This document shows, piece by piece, positions 15,663-24,696 of a stretch of 64,000 nt of DNA. The stretch is from assembly GCA_964602595.1 (NCBI GenBank), contig CAZRRO010000017.1, positions 62,001 through 126,000 on the forward strand, read 5' to 3'. The notes under the pieces are model-generated. The model did no database searches. It was not told the origin of the DNA and saw only the letters and a list, made by a program, of their open reading frames with translations. Both the position numbers and the translations under genes were made by a program. Positions within the stretch are counted from its first letter, which is position 1, and each line of letters begins with the position of its first letter. This DNA is from CAIWAH01 sp964602595 (lineage in GTDB: Bacteria; Verrucomicrobiota; Verrucomicrobiia; Limisphaerales; UBA9464).

Positions 15663-16676
15663 ATGTTCTGCACCACCGACAAACACTACCTGGCCGAACC
15701 GTTCGAGAATGAGGCGCAATTGGAGGCCGCCATCGCCGCGGTGTCCGCGACGCTGTTTGGGCCGCACCGGATTTACCTGAGCGTGAAGAAGGTCGTCGGC
15801 GCCAAGGGCAAGACCAAGAACATCCCGGACGGCTACCTGATCGACCTGGCCAGCAAGAAGGAGCCGCGGCTCTTCGTCGTGGAGAATGAGCTGGCCCGGC
15901 ACGAGTCGATCAAGCATGTGGCGGTGCAGATCCTGGAGTTCTCCCTGTCGTTCGAGACGTCGCCCTTCAAGCTCAAGGCCATCCTGAAGGACGCCCTGAA
16001 GGCGAATCCGCCCGCGTTGCAGCAGTGCGAGACCTTCGCGACCGCCAACGGGCTGGAGAACGTGGATTACCTGCTGGAGCGCCTGATCCGCCAGGATAAC
16101 GCCTTCAATGCGCTGGTGATCATCGACGAGCTGGAGGAGGAGCTGGAGACGGTGCTGCAGAACCGCTTCAAGTTCCCGGTGGAGATACTCACCCTGCGCC
16201 GCTTCAAGGCCTCGGACGGGCAGACGGCCTACGAGTTTGAACCGTTTTTCGCGGACCTGGCGGGTGCCCCCTCCGCCGACGTCGGCAAGGTTTCCGCCGT
16301 CCAAGACACGGTGGACCTGTCGGACGTCGATACGGTGATCGTGCCAGCCCAGGAGGATGGCTTCCAGGAGACGTTCCTCGGGGAGGATCGCTGGTATCAG
16401 ATCCGCATCCACGCCAGCATGGTGCCGCGGATCAAATACATCGCCGCCTACCGCACGGCGCCGGTTTCCGCCATCACGCATGTCGCGGCGGTGAAGGACA
16501 TCCAGCTTTGGAAGGATGGCCCCAAATACGTCCTGAACTTCGCCGGACCCGCCACCGAGGTGGGACCACTGAAGCTCGTGCCCAAACCGACGGGCACGGT
16601 GAAAGCCCCACAGGCGCCGCGCTACGCTTCCTACGCCCGGCTCACCCAGGCCAAGAACTTGGACGAGGTGTTCTGA
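15663..16676 (+). CDS. PD-(D/E)XK-like protein of unknown function
   Basis: 337 residues. Residues 54-92 read IPDGYLIDL, then FVVENELARHESIKHVAVQI. The hydrophobic strand ending in Glu-x-Glu after an upstream Asp resembles the core of PD-(D/E)XK nuclease-fold proteins, and the following helix fits too; the usual Lys is replaced. The C-terminal half (about 240-330) includes an RWYQIRIHASMVPRIKYIAAYR segment, possibly a substrate-binding domain. No signal peptide. It is divergent from hsdR and followed 16 bp later by a NERD nuclease-like gene, so a two-gene unit beside the R-M locus is likely. Family name uncertain. Confidence 0.55.
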   Translation: MFCTTDKHYLAEPFENEAQLEAAIAAVSATLFGPHRIYLSVKKVVGAKGKTKNIPDGYLIDLASKKEPRLFVVENELARHESIKHVAVQILEFSLSFETSPFKLKAILKDALKANPPALQQCETFATANGLENVDYLLERLIRQDNAFNALVIIDELEEELETVLQNRFKFPVEILTLRRFKASDGQTAYEFEPFFADLAGAPSADVGKVSAVQDTVDLSDVDTVIVPAQEDGFQETFLGEDRWYQIRIHASMVPRIKYIAAYRTAPVSAITHVAAVKDIQLWKDGPKYVLNFAGPATEVGPLKLVPKPTGTVKAPQAPRYASYARLTQAKNLDEVF

Positions 16677-16692
16677 GGCATCCGCCGTATTT

Positions 16693-17655
16693 ATGTTCGC
16701 CGCTGCCAGTTCCGAACTGCCACTGGGCGCCTACCTCGCCGGGTTTGCGGGGCTGGCCGGGCTTCCCGGACTCCTGATCGCTTTCGTCCTCTGGCGACGG
16801 CGCAAGCGAAAGGCGGACGGGGAGCGCCGTCCGATGGAGACCAAGTTGCTGCGACCCGCCGGGTATTGGCTGATCCAGCGGTTGGACGAGAGCCTGCAGG
16901 ATGGGATCGGGCAGGTGCTGGGCTTGGCCGTGGTCGGCGGCGGACTGGGAATGGCGGCCTATGTGACCGTCCCGATCCTGTGGGGACTGTTGCTGCACCA
17001 AGTCTCCCTGGCCCAACTCCTCGACCATCCGCGCTGGTATGTCTTCCTCAGCCTCGCGCTGATCAATGTCGGCGGCGTCGGCGGCGTGATTTACCAATTT
17101 TCCCGTTGTCTCCAGATCCTCAAGATCATTGAAGCCGTTCGGCTTGGCCTGCGTGGGGAGCAGGCCGTAGGCGAGGCGCTGGCGGATGCGCGGATCGCCG
17201 TGGCCGGCTACCGGGTCTTCCATGACGTGCCCGGGGACGGAAAGTGGAACATCGACCATGTCCTAGTGGGGCCGGCCGGCGTGTTCGTGCTGGAGACGAA
17301 GGCCCGGTCCAAGCGGCCCGGCCGCGAGGGGCAGGCCAAACACGAGGTCCAGTTCGACGGCCGGATGCTGCGATTCCCGAACTGGGACGACCACGAAACC
17401 GTCCGGCAGGTGGAACGCAACACGGAGTGGGTGCGGAAGTTCCTGGCGGACTTCGCACCGCCGGAGCTGGCCTACCAGCCGGTGGTGGTGGTTCCGGGCT
17501 GGTATGTGACCTCCCAGGGCAACTACCCGGTGAAGGCCATGAACACGACCTACCTGCCCAACTACCTCGCGGGCATGAAGCGGCGGTTCGAACCCGACGA
17601 ATTGAAGGCCGTCATCCGGCGTCTGGATGAACGGTGCCGCACGCTGGAATTCTGA
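16693..17655 (+). CDS. Membrane-anchored NERD-domain protein
   Basis: 320 residues with hydrophobic segments near 12-34, 75-100 and 115-135, so membrane-anchored. A NERD (nuclease-related) domain follows from about 150 to 260: GEQAVGEAL, NIDHVLVGPAGVFVLETKAR with Asp188, Glu201 and Lys203 in the positions of a PD-(D/E)XK active site. NERD proteins are suspected nucleases; substrates are mostly unknown. The gene is 16 bp downstream of the PD-(D/E)XK-like gene on the same strand. It sits at the edge of the defence locus, which is suggestive but not decisive. Confidence 0.8.
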   Translation: MFAAASSELPLGAYLAGFAGLAGLPGLLIAFVLWRRRKRKADGERRPMETKLLRPAGYWLIQRLDESLQDGIGQVLGLAVVGGGLGMAAYVTVPILWGLLLHQVSLAQLLDHPRWYVFLSLALINVGGVGGVIYQFSRCLQILKIIEAVRLGLRGEQAVGEALADARIAVAGYRVFHDVPGDGKWNIDHVLVGPAGVFVLETKARSKRPGREGQAKHEVQFDGRMLRFPNWDDHETVRQVERNTEWVRKFLADFAPPELAYQPVVVVPGWYVTSQGNYPVKAMNTTYLPNYLAGMKRRFEPDELKAVIRRLDERCRTLEF

Positions 17656-18238
17656 TTTCAACCACTGCGAAGAGCGGTGAGGCGCTTCCGCCCTTGGGCG
17701 AACCCAAATTTGTGCAAACTTGGCACAGGTTGTCTTCAGCGCAGATAGGAAAGGCGGTTTAGGACTCGATGCGAACTCATCGGAATATCCGGGTAGTTCG
17801 TCCCCAAGGCTCCCCCGCCGGCCGGCCGTTTCGGTCTGGGTTCAGTGTGCACCTACTGCCGTGGCCGGCGCCTTTCGAAGCCGGATTGCCGTCAGCCTAC
17901 CGTCGCTTGGCAAGGCCGCCGACAGCGCCCGCAGGTAGGGATTGGAACGAAAACATGGTCCTGCCGTTTCCTTTGATTGCTCAAAACTTGGGCGGGCGAG
18001 GAAGCCTCTGTGCAAGCAGCCGCCTCGCTGCTTGAGCCCCGAGCCAATTCGGGCCACGCCAGGACCTACGGTGTATGCCGTGGGTCTGGTGGCTGGCCGC
18101 CCGGGACTTGTCGGACCCGTTCCTGCAGTTCGGCGTCAACCTGCGGTCACCGGCTCGCCAGCCGCCTCCGCCGCGAGCGTTACGGACTCTTCGTCCGGCT
18201 GCCCAAGGAATACGGCGTCGGCGAACCGCTCCGGCAAC
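17656..18238. other. Gap without a convincing gene
   Basis: 583 bp between the NERD gene and the toxin-antitoxin pair. Short open frames occur, but none has family similarity or a good start. A plus-strand stretch near 18170-18240 (translating as RRERYGLFVRLPKE) may be a fragment of an old gene. No RNA gene seen. Confidence 0.5.
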
Positions 18239-18622
18239 TCAGTTCCCGAAGATGAATTCCACGTCCGGCCACCAGCTCAACCGGCGGTGGTCGTTCGTCA
18301 GGTGTTTCCAGCCGCGTTCCGCCGCTTGAGCCCGGATGAAGAAGTCGGGCAGCGGGGTGATCTTCTTGCGGGGCGTGCGGGCGAACACCTGCCCGGCGTG
18401 CCAGGCATCCGCCTCCGTCACTTCCACTCGGAGCATGGGTGCCAAGGGACCGGCCAGCGTTTCGGGCGTTCGGCCACCTGCCGCCAATTCGGCCAGCGTC
18501 ACAACGCTGATTGCCAAGTCGTCTTCCACCAGGGCTTCGCGGACGGCCGCGGCGGAACTGACGTGATCCGGGTGGCTCTCATCCAGCCAAGCAACGACGG
18601 TGGAGGTGTCGATCAGGATCAT
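18239..18622 (-). CDS. PIN-domain toxin, VapC type
   Basis: A 127-residue PIN-domain ribonuclease. The four acidic positions are present: Asp5 (ILIDTS), Glu45 (TLAELA), Asp93 (LPDFFI) and Asp111 (TNDHRR). VapC toxins cleave RNA and are held inactive by a co-expressed antitoxin. The start overlaps the end of the upstream antitoxin gene by 4 bp (18619-18622), the normal vapBC arrangement. It looks intact. Confidence 0.9.
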   Translation of the reverse strand: MILIDTSTVVAWLDESHPDHVSSAAAVREALVEDDLAISVVTLAELAAGGRTPETLAGPLAPMLRVEVTEADAWHAGQVFARTPRKKITPLPDFFIRAQAAERGWKHLTNDHRRLSWWPDVEFIFGN

Positions 18623-18849
18623 TCGCCCCGGGTCAGCTTGAGCAGTTCCGTGCCGGAAATCGGGCCGTCCCAGGTGCCGGCGTGCTTTTTCACAAACGCC
18701 TCGGCTTCCTCGCGGGTCATGCGGCGCTTCACCGGGCGCAGCGTCACCGAGCCGTCGGGGTGCTTCTCCACCTGCACGTCGGGCCTCCGGGGCAGGAAGC
18801 GGGCGAGCGCATAGCGGCCTTTCTCGTCACATTTGAGCGTCGCAGTCAT
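18619..18849 (-). CDS. Antitoxin partner of the PIN toxin
   Basis: 76 residues, no close family recognised from sequence alone. The N-terminal part (LKCDEKGRYALARFLPRRP) could form a short strand-rich DNA-binding region, and the C-terminal half (REEAEAFVKKHAGTWDGPIS) a helix and tail able to wrap a toxin, as in VapB-type antitoxins. The call rests mainly on position and the 4-bp overlap with the toxin gene. Likely autoregulated, as such pairs usually are. Confidence 0.7.
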   Translation of the reverse strand: MTATLKCDEKGRYALARFLPRRPDVQVEKHPDGSVTLRPVKRRMTREEAEAFVKKHAGTWDGPISGTELLKLTRGE

Positions 18850-19173
18850 GCCGGAAGCAGAGGGTGGGAGCGTCCCACCGTCAAGGGGCTGATTGGCTTT
18901 GGGGATCGGAACGGACGGGCGGCGGTTCAGTGCAGGCGTTCATCCGTTGCTCCGTTCATCGACCAGCAGGTCGGTCGCCATGACCGCCAGCACCCGGCTG
19001 CAGTCGATGGACTTCAGCGGCGCCATGAAATCGGGCTGATTGACCGTGACCATCCTTTGTTGGGGGGCGTTTCTGAAGCCCGGCCTGATCGTCGGCTTCA
19101 ACCGACTGCGCAACGGTGGTCAGGCCATTCGCCTCCCGCCCATCCGTGACGCCACGGGTTTAAGGTTAAGGAG
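18850..19173. other. Gap without a convincing gene
   Basis: 324 bp between the antitoxin start and the integrase remnant. Nothing recognisable on either strand; probably decayed island sequence. Confidence 0.5.
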
Positions 19174-19354
19174 TCATCGGGCAGCTCCCGCGCTGGAATC
19201 GACCAAGGCGAGAACCGCCCTGCGGAACGGTTCGGGGAGATCGGCCCACGCGGCAATCACCCGCCGCAAGTCGGCATCTTCAATCGCTGCGGGCCCCGTG
19301 TGTGCGTATTTGTGAGTGTCGCCCTGTAAGTTGCTGTGGTTGCAACGTTTTCCA

Positions 19355-19382
19355 GTAGGTTCAAATCCTAGCCCCGCAACCA
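19355..19382 (+). other. tRNA T-arm/acceptor-like sequence, probable att remnant
   Basis: On the plus strand, GTAGG-TTCAAAT-CCTAG forms a nearly complete T arm, followed by a 7-nt acceptor strand CCCCGCA, discriminator A and CCA. No D arm is found and the upstream part does not fold convincingly, so it is a 3' tRNA fragment. Such fragments are typical attachment-site duplicates next to integrases. Confidence 0.6.
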
Positions 19383-19384
19383 AC

Positions 19385-19425
19385 GGCCCTGAAGGCAACA
19401 CAGCCTTCAGGGCCGGCCCGTTTTT
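19385..19425 (+). terminator. Rho-independent terminator after the tRNA fragment
   Basis: A 12-bp perfect stem (19385-19396 with 19403-19414), a 6-nt loop, then a T5 run at 19421-19425 on the plus strand. It probably came along with the tRNA 3' end. Confidence 0.75.
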
Positions 19426-20080
19426 AGGGGGGGGCCAACAAATCCCAGGCTTCCCTCCCCAATCCGACCGCTCCACTTTGGCGGACCGGAGGTGACTCCA
19501 AAAGTCACAAAATGCCCCGGCGTCGGATTCTTGTGTGCGTATTTGTGCGTGATTTTTGGGAACCGCCGACGGCAGCGCCCGAATGACTTTCGCCAAGGGC
19601 AACTTGCTGGCGTCGGTGTAGTGCCCGTTCATCAGCAAATCGGAATGGCGGGTCAGTTCTTTCGCGATCTGCGGCGGCGCGCCGGCTTGGGCCCGCAGGG
19701 GCGTGAACGTGTGCCGAAACGCGTGGAAGTCTGCCCGCCGGCCGAGATCGTCGAGAAACGAAATTCCCGCCGACGCTTCGTCCACCTTCAGCCCGGCAAC
19801 CGTCGGGAGGCATCGGAAGGCGGCGAGTTTCCCCAGCGGGTCCGCCGGGATCTGCGCCCGTAATACCGACGCAGCATCTGGTGCAAAATCAGCAAGGCGC
19901 GATGGAAGATCCTAAACAGCAGGCTATCGAACGCCCCCAGTTCATCGCCGCTGAACTCGGGCGTGGCGAATTGTCAGCGACATGAGCCTGCCGCCAAGCC
20001 CAAGCCGCGTAGCAATACGCCACGGATTGCCGAGGCGGAGGAGTCAACGAGATAGGTTCGAGGTCGCGGCCGCTGCTGGA

Positions 20081-20118
20081 ACCAAAAAACAAAATGGCGC
20101 AGGAGGTCTTCCTGCGCC
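20081..20118 (-). terminator. Terminator after the isomerase-like gene
   Basis: A 9-bp perfect stem (20096-20104 with 20110-20118) and a T-rich tail on the minus strand (TTTTGTTTTTTGG). Confidence 0.85.
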
Positions 20119-20137
20119 GACGGATTTGTTGCGGAAA

Positions 20138-21208
20138 TCAGGCGCGCCAGCCGTGGTTTTCGCGAACTTGGATCATGGCAGCGAGGATGTCGTTCCAGGT
20201 CTGCTGTTTCATGAGCACCTCGTTGGAGAACATGCAGCCGTCCCAGCAGATGTGCTTCAGCTTTTTGGTGACCTTGCCGCTCTTGTCACGCAGCCAGTAG
20301 CCGGAGTCGCGGGCGATGTTCAGCTTGCCCTTCGGATCGGTGGCGAGGCAATGGCGGCCCGTCTTCTCGTGGTCGCCGGATCCGAAAACGGAGCCATCGT
20401 TCTGCGCGACGTGGAAGTCGATGGTCCACGGACGAAGTGCGTCGGTAAGCTTGGTCATCGCCTGGTGGAACGCGGCGGGTTCGTAGCTGTATTTCTTCGG
20501 CACGATCCGGTGCGCCTCGGCGTTGTAGCCCAGCGTGTAGAGGTGGGTGTGCGACATGTCGGCCTGGAAACCGACGACCTTGGGCATGTCCACCAACTCC
20601 AGCAGGTTGACCATGTGCTTCCACGAGTGCATGCCGCCCCAGCAGATTTCGCCCTCGGCGGCGAGGCGTTCGCCCTCGCCCTTGGCGATCTTGCCGGCTT
20701 CCCGGAAGGTCTGGGCAATGAGTTTGGTGGTGCCCTTGGGATCCTTGTCCCAATCGGTGACGCTGGTGGCGCTGTCGATGCGGACGACGCCGTAGGGTCG
20801 CACGCCCAGCTCGCGGAGCTGTGTGGCGATGCGGATCGCCTTGCGGACATGGGTCACGAAGTTGGCGCGTTTGGTGGCGTCGCCGCCGGCGGAGGCGTCA
20901 AACCACACCGGCGCGACTACGGAGCCGACCACCAGCCCCTTCTTCCGGATCTTTTCGGCGAGCTGCTTGATGCCGTCGTCGGAAATGTCGATGTCGGTGT
21001 GCGGGTTGTAGAGGAACAGGTCCACGCCATCGAACTTCACGCCGTTGACCTCAGCCTTTGCCGTGAGGTCGAGCATGGTGTCGAGTTCGATGAACGGCTC
21101 CGCGCCGGGGCTGCCCTTGCCGACGAGGCCGGGCCACATGGCGTTGTGGAGTTTGGGGAAATTGTTGCCGGCAGCAGGGACGCGGCCGGCGGAAGGCTTT
21201 TTGCTCAT
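20138..21208 (-). CDS. Xylose-isomerase-like TIM-barrel protein
   Basis: 356 residues from the ATG at 21208 (MSKKPSAG); the frame extends further up without similarity. The protein belongs to the AP-endonuclease-2/xylose-isomerase TIM-barrel superfamily (sugar phosphate isomerase/epimerase annotations). It shows GVKFDGVDLFLYNPHTDIDI at the start, GEICWGGMHSWKHM with Glu and His in the middle, FQADMSHTHLY, and DFHVAQNDGS towards the end, consistent with the divalent-metal ligand set. No signal peptide, so cytoplasmic. Its substrate cannot be read from sequence. Monocistronic, with its own terminator. Confidence 0.8.
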   Translation of the reverse strand: MSKKPSAGRVPAAGNNFPKLHNAMWPGLVGKGSPGAEPFIELDTMLDLTAKAEVNGVKFDGVDLFLYNPHTDIDISDDGIKQLAEKIRKKGLVVGSVVAPVWFDASAGGDATKRANFVTHVRKAIRIATQLRELGVRPYGVVRIDSATSVTDWDKDPKGTTKLIAQTFREAGKIAKGEGERLAAEGEICWGGMHSWKHMVNLLELVDMPKVVGFQADMSHTHLYTLGYNAEAHRIVPKKYSYEPAAFHQAMTKLTDALRPWTIDFHVAQNDGSVFGSGDHEKTGRHCLATDPKGKLNIARDSGYWLRDKSGKVTKKLKHICWDGCMFSNEVLMKQQTWNDILAAMIQVRENHGWRA

Positions 21209-21300
21209 AGTGATGGGAACGTGCGGAAGTAACTGCCGGAAAGGGGCCAACGCGGCAAGCCGGTTTTGCCCTTGGCGGGCAATTCGCACGCTTAGGGCCC

Positions 21301-21339
21301 TGGAAAAGCAAAACGGGCCGTCCCGAAAGACGGCCCGTT
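21301..21339 (-). terminator. Terminator of the rpmI-rplT operon
   Basis: An 11-bp perfect stem (21312-21322 with 21329-21339), a 6-nt loop and a TTTTGCTTTT tail on the minus strand, just after rplT. Confidence 0.88.
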
Positions 21340-21360
21340 AGCAAATGATTTGGCTCTGAA

Positions 21361-21747
21361 TCAGGCCTTGGCAGCCACGGCGGCGGCGGCCTTGGTCTTC
21401 AGGGCTTCCTGGGCAACCTTGACGATTTCGCCGAAGGCAGCGAGGTCGGTCGCAGCGAGGTCGGCGAGGATCTTGCGGTCGACGGTCACCTGGGCGGCCT
21501 TCAGGCCCTCGATGAACCGGCTGTAGGTCAGGCCGGCGGCGCGAGTGGCGGCGTTGATACGGGCCTGCCAGAGATAGCGGAAGGTCCGCTTCTTCACCTT
21601 GCGGTCGCGGTAGGCATACTGGAGGCCGTGGTCAACGGCGTCGCTGGCGTAGCGGTAAAGCTTGCTGCGCTTGAGGCGGTAGCCCTTGGCGAGCTGAAGC
21701 ATCCTCTTGCGGCGTTTGCGGGAAGCTGGGGCGTTGGTAACACGCAT
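21361..21747 (-). CDS. rplT: 50S ribosomal protein L20
   Basis: A 128-residue L20. The N-terminus MRVTNAPASRKRRKRMLQLAKG, then RYLWQARINAATRAAGLTYS and the C-terminal helices, are characteristic. It binds 23S rRNA early in 50S assembly and in several bacteria represses its own operon. It carries a short Ala-rich tail (KTKAAAAVAAKA). It lies 30 bp after rpmI and is followed by a strong terminator. Confidence 0.98.
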   Translation of the reverse strand: MRVTNAPASRKRRKRMLQLAKGYRLKRSKLYRYASDAVDHGLQYAYRDRKVKKRTFRYLWQARINAATRAAGLTYSRFIEGLKAAQVTVDRKILADLAATDLAAFGEIVKVAQEALKTKAAAAVAAKA

Positions 21748-21777
21748 GGCTTTGGAAAATTAGGGGTGGAAGCGGTT

Positions 21778-21987
21778 TCAGTGCGAGGTCGGCAGACAGG
21801 CCTTGATCTTGTAGACGTCGCGGGGGGAGAGCTCGAACTCCTTGCCGAGACGGCGACGACGCTTGGAGCTTTTGCCGCTCAGCAAGTGGCGCATGCCAGA
21901 GTGGCGGGCGAACACCTTGCCCTTCGCCGAGATTTTGAAACGCTTGGCGACTGATTTCTTGGTTTTGATTCCCTTCGGACGACGCAT
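21778..21987 (-). CDS. rpmI: 50S ribosomal protein L35
   Basis: A 69-residue L35 with MRRPKGIKTKKSVAKRFK and the FARHSGMRHLLSGKSSKRRR motif. It is the first gene of a two-gene operon with rplT; infC, which normally precedes it, is absent from this location. The upstream 170 bp, shared with a divergent gene, should hold the promoter. Confidence 0.97.
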   Translation of the reverse strand: MRRPKGIKTKKSVAKRFKISAKGKVFARHSGMRHLLSGKSSKRRRRLGKEFELSPRDVYKIKACLPTSH

Positions 21988-22161
21988 AAATGGCCTTAGC
22001 CCTTTCGTTAAAGGCCGCGGAGCTTAGTGGGGGAAGGCATGGGTGCAAGGGTAAAGATTTCGCAAGGCCACTTCGGATCCCTTCCCGGCCGGCGTTTCGC
22101 CCGACTTCGGCGCTGGCCAAACGTCGCCGGGGTGGCAGCGTTGGCACAAGTTTCCCTTGCC

Positions 22162-24405
22162 ATGAAATTTCGCCCCCTGCTGTGCCTAAGAATTGCGCTG
22201 GTCACCGTGTCCCCCGCCCTCGCGGATACGCCACCTGACCTTCAGCCACTGCGGGCGCAGATCCGGCGGGTGGTCGAGGCGCTGGATTACGTCGGGGCGC
22301 CGTTGGCGGACGGTCAGCGGCGGACTGTGGACGCCGCTTTGGCCGAGACGAACGCAGAATTGGCGGTGGCGAAGCTACACGCGGCCTTGGCGCCGCGGAC
22401 ACTGTTCCGCGTCAACATCAACCCGGAGATGCGGGTGAAAGTCGCTTCGGCCGACGCCAAACCCGAGCTCGTGGAGGGCGGCTGGACGACATTTCTCGTG
22501 CGGGTCGACAATGAGGCGGGAGCGACCGCGGAGCTGCGGGCCGCCAGCCCGCAGGCGCAGCGTGTGGCGAACGCCACGGCGGACCGGACGGCCGACCTGT
22601 GGCTTGACCTCGATCTGTTCAAGGGGCAGCCGCTGCGGAAGGAACTGAGCGGGCTGAGCCTCGAATACCGGCTGTTGCAGCTCTACTCGCGCGACGCCGG
22701 GCAGCGGGAGGCGAAAATTTCCTTCAACGTGGGCCAGGGCACTCAGGACCTCGGGTTCCGCAGCGAAGCCGATGTGCTGTTCACCTGCGTGCCGGCGCAT
22801 GAAGTCAGGCTCCGAATCCTCGACGAGGGTGGCCAGCCGGTTACCGGGCAATTGCTGGTCACGGATGCCCAAGGGCACGTGTTCCCGGCGATGTCCAAGC
22901 GCCTGGCGCCGGATTTCTTCTTCCATCCGCAAGTTTACCGGGCCGACGGCGAATCGCTGCGACTGCCGGCGGGCAAGTATGCGGTGCAGTTCGCCCGTGG
23001 GCCGGAATCGATTGTGGAGAAGCGTGAAATCGAAGTCCGGCCGGGAACCAACGACTGGCGCTTTCAGGTTCGCCGCTGGATTGATCCCGCGAAACTGGGC
23101 TGGATCTCGGGCGACCATCACATTCACGCCGCCGGCTGCGCGCATTACACCAAACCGACCGAGGGCGTCCACGCACCGGACATGATGCGCCATGTGCTCG
23201 GGGAAGACCTCAAGGTCGGCGCGAATCTAACCTGGGGCCCCTGTTTCGATTACCAGAAGCAGTTCTTCACCGGAAAAGACGACCAAGTTTCCCGGTGGCC
23301 TTGGATCCTCCGCTATGATGTCGAGGTCAGCGGCTTTGGCTCACACCAGTCGGGCCACCTGTGCCTCCTGCGCCTGCGGGAGCAGATGTATCCGGGCGGC
23401 GACTCGATGGGCCACTGGCCCAAGCTTTGCCTCAACACCCTGAAGTGGGGAAAACGCCAAGGCGCCCTGGTCGGGCCGGCCCACAGCGGCTGGGGGCTGG
23501 AGGTGGACTCCACCGAATTGCCGACGTTTGTGGTTCCGCCGTTCAACGGCATCGGGGCCAACGAATACATCGTGGACGTCACCCATGAAGTCCCGGGACC
23601 GGACGGCAAGTTGGTTCCGGCCGTCGACTTCATGTCCACGGTGGACACGCCGTATCCGTGGGAGCTGAACATCTGGTATCAGACCCTGAACGCCGGCTTC
23701 CGCACGCGCATCAGCGGCGAGACGGACTTCCCGTGCATCTACAGCGAGCGGGTGGGGCTCGGCCGCAGCTACGTCAAGCTGGGCGCCCAATGGACCTACG
23801 AGGACTGGTGCGAAGGCATCCGCGCGGGCCGGAATTACGTGAGCGACGGTTTCAGCCACCTGCTGGACTTCCGGGCGGACAACACCGTGATGGGCGAAAA
23901 CGGCAGCCAACTTTCCCTGCCGAAGCCGGCGCCGGTCACGTTCAAGGTCCGGGTGGCGGCCCGCCTCGACGAAACGCCCCAATCCAACATCAAGCAGCGC
24001 AAATTCACCGAGCACCCGTATTGGCATCTGGAACGGGCCCGCCTCGACGGAACCCGCACCGTTCCTGTGGAGTTGCTGGAAAACGGCTTCGTCGTCGCGC
24101 GGACCAACCTCGTGGCGGACGGCTCATACCAGGACGTCACGTTCAACCATGCCGTCACGCGGTCGGGCTGGTTCGCCGTCAGGATTCTGCCGAGTTCGCA
24201 TACAAATCCGATCTTCGTCGAAGTCGGAGGCAAACCGATCCGGGCCTTCCGCCGGAGCCTTGAATGGTGCCTGAAGAGCGTGGACCAGTGCTGGCAGAAC
24301 AAGGAGCGCTTCATGCAGGGCGACGAACTCGTCCAGGCTAAGGAAGCCTACGAACACGCCCGCGAGGTTTACCGGCGCCGGCTCGCCGAGTGTGAGTGGG
24401 ATTGA
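22162..24405 (+). CDS. Secreted CehA/McbA-type metallohydrolase
   Basis: 747 residues from the ATG at 22162, chosen because it begins an N-terminal signal peptide (MKFRPLLCLRIALVTVSPALA). After an N-terminal beta-rich half, the catalytic segment WISGDHHIHAAGCAHYTKP (about 310-330) gives the GDxHxH metal-binding motif of PHP-like CehA/McbA hydrolases. Further on, GALVGPAHSGWGL supplies another His, and GETDFPCIYSERVGLGR follows. The C-terminus has a GIRAGRNYVSDG segment typical of the family. It probably acts outside the cytoplasm on an ester or amide substrate that cannot be named. Divergent from rpmI-rplT. Confidence 0.82.
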   Translation: MKFRPLLCLRIALVTVSPALADTPPDLQPLRAQIRRVVEALDYVGAPLADGQRRTVDAALAETNAELAVAKLHAALAPRTLFRVNINPEMRVKVASADAKPELVEGGWTTFLVRVDNEAGATAELRAASPQAQRVANATADRTADLWLDLDLFKGQPLRKELSGLSLEYRLLQLYSRDAGQREAKISFNVGQGTQDLGFRSEADVLFTCVPAHEVRLRILDEGGQPVTGQLLVTDAQGHVFPAMSKRLAPDFFFHPQVYRADGESLRLPAGKYAVQFARGPESIVEKREIEVRPGTNDWRFQVRRWIDPAKLGWISGDHHIHAAGCAHYTKPTEGVHAPDMMRHVLGEDLKVGANLTWGPCFDYQKQFFTGKDDQVSRWPWILRYDVEVSGFGSHQSGHLCLLRLREQMYPGGDSMGHWPKLCLNTLKWGKRQGALVGPAHSGWGLEVDSTELPTFVVPPFNGIGANEYIVDVTHEVPGPDGKLVPAVDFMSTVDTPYPWELNIWYQTLNAGFRTRISGETDFPCIYSERVGLGRSYVKLGAQWTYEDWCEGIRAGRNYVSDGFSHLLDFRADNTVMGENGSQLSLPKPAPVTFKVRVAARLDETPQSNIKQRKFTEHPYWHLERARLDGTRTVPVELLENGFVVARTNLVADGSYQDVTFNHAVTRSGWFAVRILPSSHTNPIFVEVGGKPIRAFRRSLEWCLKSVDQCWQNKERFMQGDELVQAKEAYEHAREVYRRRLAECEWD

Positions 24406-24696
24406 GCGGGGCGGCGATCGTGCGCAATTCTTGACGAACAAGTTGAGTGCCCGCTCTCCGGCAAGGCAACAAATGGGTGTCGGTCTACCACGCCACCGGG
24501 TCAGGCTCGAAATTGAAGGGCGGGACCGATACCGCTGAGCAGGCTGTTTTAGCATGGTTCCCACGCGGCGAAGTTTTTGAGACATGAGGCACGTTCGGAT
24601 TCGTGCCCGGAATCAGGGACCTCGGCAGGCGGGGCTTGCGGCGGACCGCGAAAAAACGCGAGCGTCCGCGGAAGCCGGCGTCCGGTCGGCCCATTC

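Larger units (their letters stand above)
19174..19911 (-). pseudogene. Tyrosine recombinase (integrase), C-terminal remnant
   Basis: The open frame after an in-frame TAG at 19912-19914 encodes only the catalytic end of a phage-type integrase. RADFHAFRHTF supplies the His-x-x-Arg box, TRHSDLLMNGHYT supplies the second His and the nucleophilic Tyr. Arg I and the N-terminal binding domains are missing, so the gene is broken. Beyond the tyrosine the frame reads VAGLGFEPTGKRCNHSN, which arises from a tRNA T-arm-like sequence on the opposite strand (19355-19382), then about 50 more residues. This is the familiar arrangement where the attachment site lies at the integrase 3' end. Confidence 0.8.
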
